From an uncultured Actinomycetes bacterium (lineage in GTDB: Bacteria; Actinomycetota; Coriobacteriia; Coriobacteriales; Atopobiaceae), in the NCBI GenBank assembly GCA_900313905.1, contig OMTG01000140.1, forward strand, positions 1 through 43,659: a DNA stretch of 43,659 nt. The letters run 5' to 3'. Each line of letters opens with the position of its first letter. Within the stretch, counting starts at the first letter, position 1. The notes beneath the pieces were generated by a model. The model made no database searches. It was not told the origin of the DNA and saw only the letters and a program-made list of their open reading frames with translations. The position numbers and the translations under genes are program-made. Of this stretch, positions 41,567 to 43,659 are shown piece by piece.

Positions 41567-42928
41567 TCAGTCTCCGAGCAGCCATCCCCATGCCGGCACC
41601 ACATGGACCGTGCCTGATGGGAGCTTCCGGTCTTCTTTCTGATTCATAGTGACGATCCAGGACTCATTCTGCCCGAAGCGGGCCATTGCAGTATCGAGAG
41701 CGCTGAACTCGTGCCTTGCTGTGGATTCATCCTCAAGGCTGATCATGACCTGGACCAGGCGAAGCTGCTCTCCGACAAGGGCATCGCCTAGGACGAAGTC
41801 GACTTCATGCGAAGCAGAGCCATCCTTCAGCTGTGCCCACGTGAGGGCATCTTTCCTCAGGAATCCGCATGAGCGTCTGAGCTTCACGAAGGCGGCTGTT
41901 TCAAGGCGCTGCCCTAGACCGCGTGTGGCCGTAGGCGAGAATGCGGCCTCAAGTCCGGGATCGGCGGCATAGATCTTCTGGGCGCGTCTTGTAGTGGAAG
42001 AGAGGGATCGGCTCATCTCTGGAAGGGAGAACACGAGATAGGACTCTTCGTAGTACGCAAGAAGCGCCGAGAGAGTCTCTCTTGAGACAGCAAGACCTAA
42101 TGATCTGAACTGGTTCCGGGTCTTGTTGATGGAGAGCTCTCGTGCTGACGACGCGAGACAGCGGCGTATGAAGGCCTGTGCAGTGCGGACTGATGAGAAG
42201 CCTTCGCGTTCGACGATATCTTTCGCTACGGTCTGGCTTGCATAACCTTGAAGTACCTGATAGGCATCCTCCGGTGAAAGTCACATCACGGCAGGAAAGC
42301 CGCCTGTCATAAGGTAGCGGTCCAGAAGGTGACGGAGCCTGGCCTTGGTGGAGGATGAGCGCGCTTCCGCAGCTGCATCGGGTGCTTCACCCGCTATCAC
42401 CTCGCAGTATTCGCTGAAGCTCAAGGGGAAGAGCTCACGAGTGATGGAACGGCCGCGGAACTCGGTGGGCATCTCCGAGGAAAGCATGCGTGAGGAGGAT
42501 CCGGTCACATAGATCGTCGCCTTCCGGGTATCGACCATTCTCCGGATGAAGGCTCCCCAGCCGGGGACTTCCTGTATCTCATCGAAGAAGAGATAGCATC
42601 CATCGAGAGATGCAGGCCAGAGCGCTTCATAGGTCGTGATCACATCGTCCAGCATCTCGGTCTCGAAGGGCATGAGGCGCTCATCATCGAAGTTGAAGTA
42701 GAGGATGGACCTCCGGTCGATGCCTGCGGCTGCAAGAGCGCCCATCTCCTGATAGATCCGGTAGGTCTTCCCACACCGACGGACGCCTGCAATCATATTC
42801 ACGAGGTTGCCGCGAGCCGGCTTCTGGGGATTGCCGAGGCTGAGGCTCCGGCAGAAGAGCCCTGGCATGGGGCATGTCATGCCCCATGCAACCTTTTCGG
42901 CAACCGTCTCGTGGATCAAGGCATTCAT
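41567..42928 (-). pseudogene. AAA ATPase (DUF4143 type) interrupted by in-frame TGA
   Basis: The frame encodes a typical ATPase of this group, about 453 residues. The N-terminal AAA part has Walker A GVRRCGKTY (about 48-56) and Walker B YLFFDEIQE, plus the family's TGSSSRML and TGGFPAVM. Codon 216 (42283-42281) is TGA, directly after GGFPAVM. The same frame continues as LSPEDAYQVLQGYASQTVA and runs to a normal DUF4143-type nuclease-like C-terminus (VDFVLGDALVGEQLRLVQV). One base change would restore it. Upstream lie two 12-bp direct repeats. These genes are common accessory ATPases of unclear role. It sits next to other decayed DNA. Confidence 0.75.
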
Positions 42929-42935
42929 GGCAATC

Positions 42936-42993
42936 CAATCTTGCAGTCTGTTGCGTCAAGATTCCCATCAATCTTGCAGTTTCAGACTGCAAG
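42936..42993 (-). promoter_or_regulatory. Direct and inverted repeats before the ATPase gene
   Basis: CAATCTTGCAGT occurs at 42936-42947 and 42969-42980, 33 bp apart (three helical turns). The second copy also pairs with ACTGCAAG (42986-42993) as an 8-bp inverted repeat. The first copy lies only 8 bp before the start codon, suggesting autoregulation. Confidence 0.5.
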
Positions 42994-43105
42994 GAGGAAG
43001 GAGGGCGGACAAGAAGGGCGTGACTTTGATTATGGGGCCTGCAGAGTGAACTGCTTGTGCGAATAGCCATATGGAGCCGCTGTTCGATGCCTCCTGCTGC
43101 CGAAT

Positions 43106-43115
43106 GTTGCGCAAC
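43106..43115 (+). promoter_or_regulatory. TTGCGCAAC palindrome (site 6), candidate operator
   Basis: GTTGCGCAAC lies 107 nt before ATG 43223. A possible -10 (TATTAC, 43133-43138) is 20 nt after the TTGCGC half, the same distance as at site 1. Confidence 0.6.
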
Positions 43116-43222
43116 GTATCCTGCGCCAGGAGTATTACGCTTCCTTCTAGGATGCCGAAGGCATGCTGAATGCATGGGCTGGCATGGTGAGAGCCATGCC
43201 ATGGAATCGGAGGTAGCAAGCT

Positions 43223-43659
43223 ATGAGGAAACAAAGGGCACAGCATCTCGCCGGAGAGGAAACCCCTCGGGGGGGTCGCTCAGGGCTAGCGTAGCAGCTG
43301 CCTCTGCAGCGGCACTGATCGCAGCCACGGGCGCGGTCCCGGCAATCGCCGAGGAAGCCGATATGACAGCCGCACCGGATGGGACCACCACAACATCCAC
43401 GCAGGCCACGGCCACCGACGCAAAGTCCGCATTGGATGCCGCCCAGAGCGCCTCCGACGAGGCCCATGCGAAGCTCGAGGGCGACAAGGCGCAGCAGGCA
43501 GAAGACCAGGCAGAGGCGACCGAGAAGGCCGAGGCCGCGCGTGACGAGTCCGCGCAGGATGCGAAGGATTCCGCCGCTGCCGCCGAAGCGGGCAGGAAGG
43601 CGGCATCAGATGCATCTGACGCCGTCGATGAGGCCCAGAAGGCAGCCGATGAGGCGCAG
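43223..43659 (+). CDS. Exported coiled-coil protein, frame broken at a G7 tract; 3' end cut
   Basis: ATG 43223 has GGAGG 9 nt upstream and opens MRKQRAQHLAGEETPRGG, but this frame stops at TAG 43292. If the run of seven G at 43269-43275 had eight (or five), the frame would continue as RASVAAASAAALIAATG, a signal peptide core, then AEEADMTAAPD and a long Ala/Glu/Asp/Lys-rich coiled coil that runs off the window. The coiled coil (AKSALDAAQSASDEAHAKL and similar heptads) resembles long surface adhesins. As written the gene is off. This is either phase variation by G-tract slippage or an assembly error. Palindrome site 6 lies upstream. Confidence 0.7.
43269..43275 (+). repeat. Poly-G tract (7 G) at the frame break
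   Basis: A homopolymer of seven G lies in the signal-peptide region of the coiled-coil gene. A change of one base switches between the short stopped frame and the long open frame. Confidence 0.85.

Overview
The window looks like chromosome from a high-GC Gram-positive bacterium, most likely an actinobacterium of the class Coriobacteriia (Olsenella/Atopobiaceae-like). The evidence is the GC-rich codon use, AGGAGG-type ribosome binding sites, sortase-anchored pili, twin-arginine lipoproteins, eukaryotic-type Ser/Thr kinases with FHA partners, and no outer-membrane functions. The assignment to class is an inference. I saw no rRNA, tRNA or CRISPR array.

Layout. (1) 1-14100: an array of seven genes that begin with short CxxC...CxxC zinc ribbons. 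All but the cut-off first one then have one or more membrane segments and different exported or membrane parts: beta-propellers, a four-helix membrane module (twice), a small beta domain, and a PASTA plus C-type-lectin fusion. A GH3 lipoprotein closes the array. Embedded in it, on the minus strand, is an operon of a Ser/Thr kinase with WG repeats and an FHA protein. (2) 14283-22142: a second FHA protein, a HAD phosphatase, an alpha/beta hydrolase, an aldo/keto reductase, a LysR gene split by an in-frame TAG, and a second kinase whose outer part is a DUF6273-like domain. (3) 22232-30800: a minus-strand pilus operon (large adhesin, two LPxTG pilins, class C sortase, ribbon-helix-helix protein). 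(4) 30833-40713: an old-yellow-enzyme-type flavoprotein, a DUF6273-like lipoprotein, a two-domain mannose-6-phosphate isomerase, a DUF3793 protein, an esterase-like lipoprotein, a YwaF-like membrane protein and a 42-codon ORF. (5) 40714-43659: a decayed stretch with an antitoxin relic, four 23-bp repeats resembling an IS21 end, and an AAA/DUF4143 ATPase split by an in-frame TGA. It ends with the start of a coiled-coil exported protein whose frame is broken at a run of seven G.

The most striking signal is a palindrome, TTGCGCAA (usually GTTGCGCAAC), found six times. Every copy is intergenic and lies 65-160 nt before a start codon of a zinc-ribbon protein or an exported protein. One copy sits almost exactly midway between the divergent kinase-FHA operon and a zinc-ribbon gene that carries tandem ETTP repeats. 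I infer a co-regulated envelope-sensing system: kinases with exported sensor domains, FHA readers, and zinc-ribbon membrane proteins as substrates or effectors. No gene product has been tested here; these links come from motif, position and architecture.
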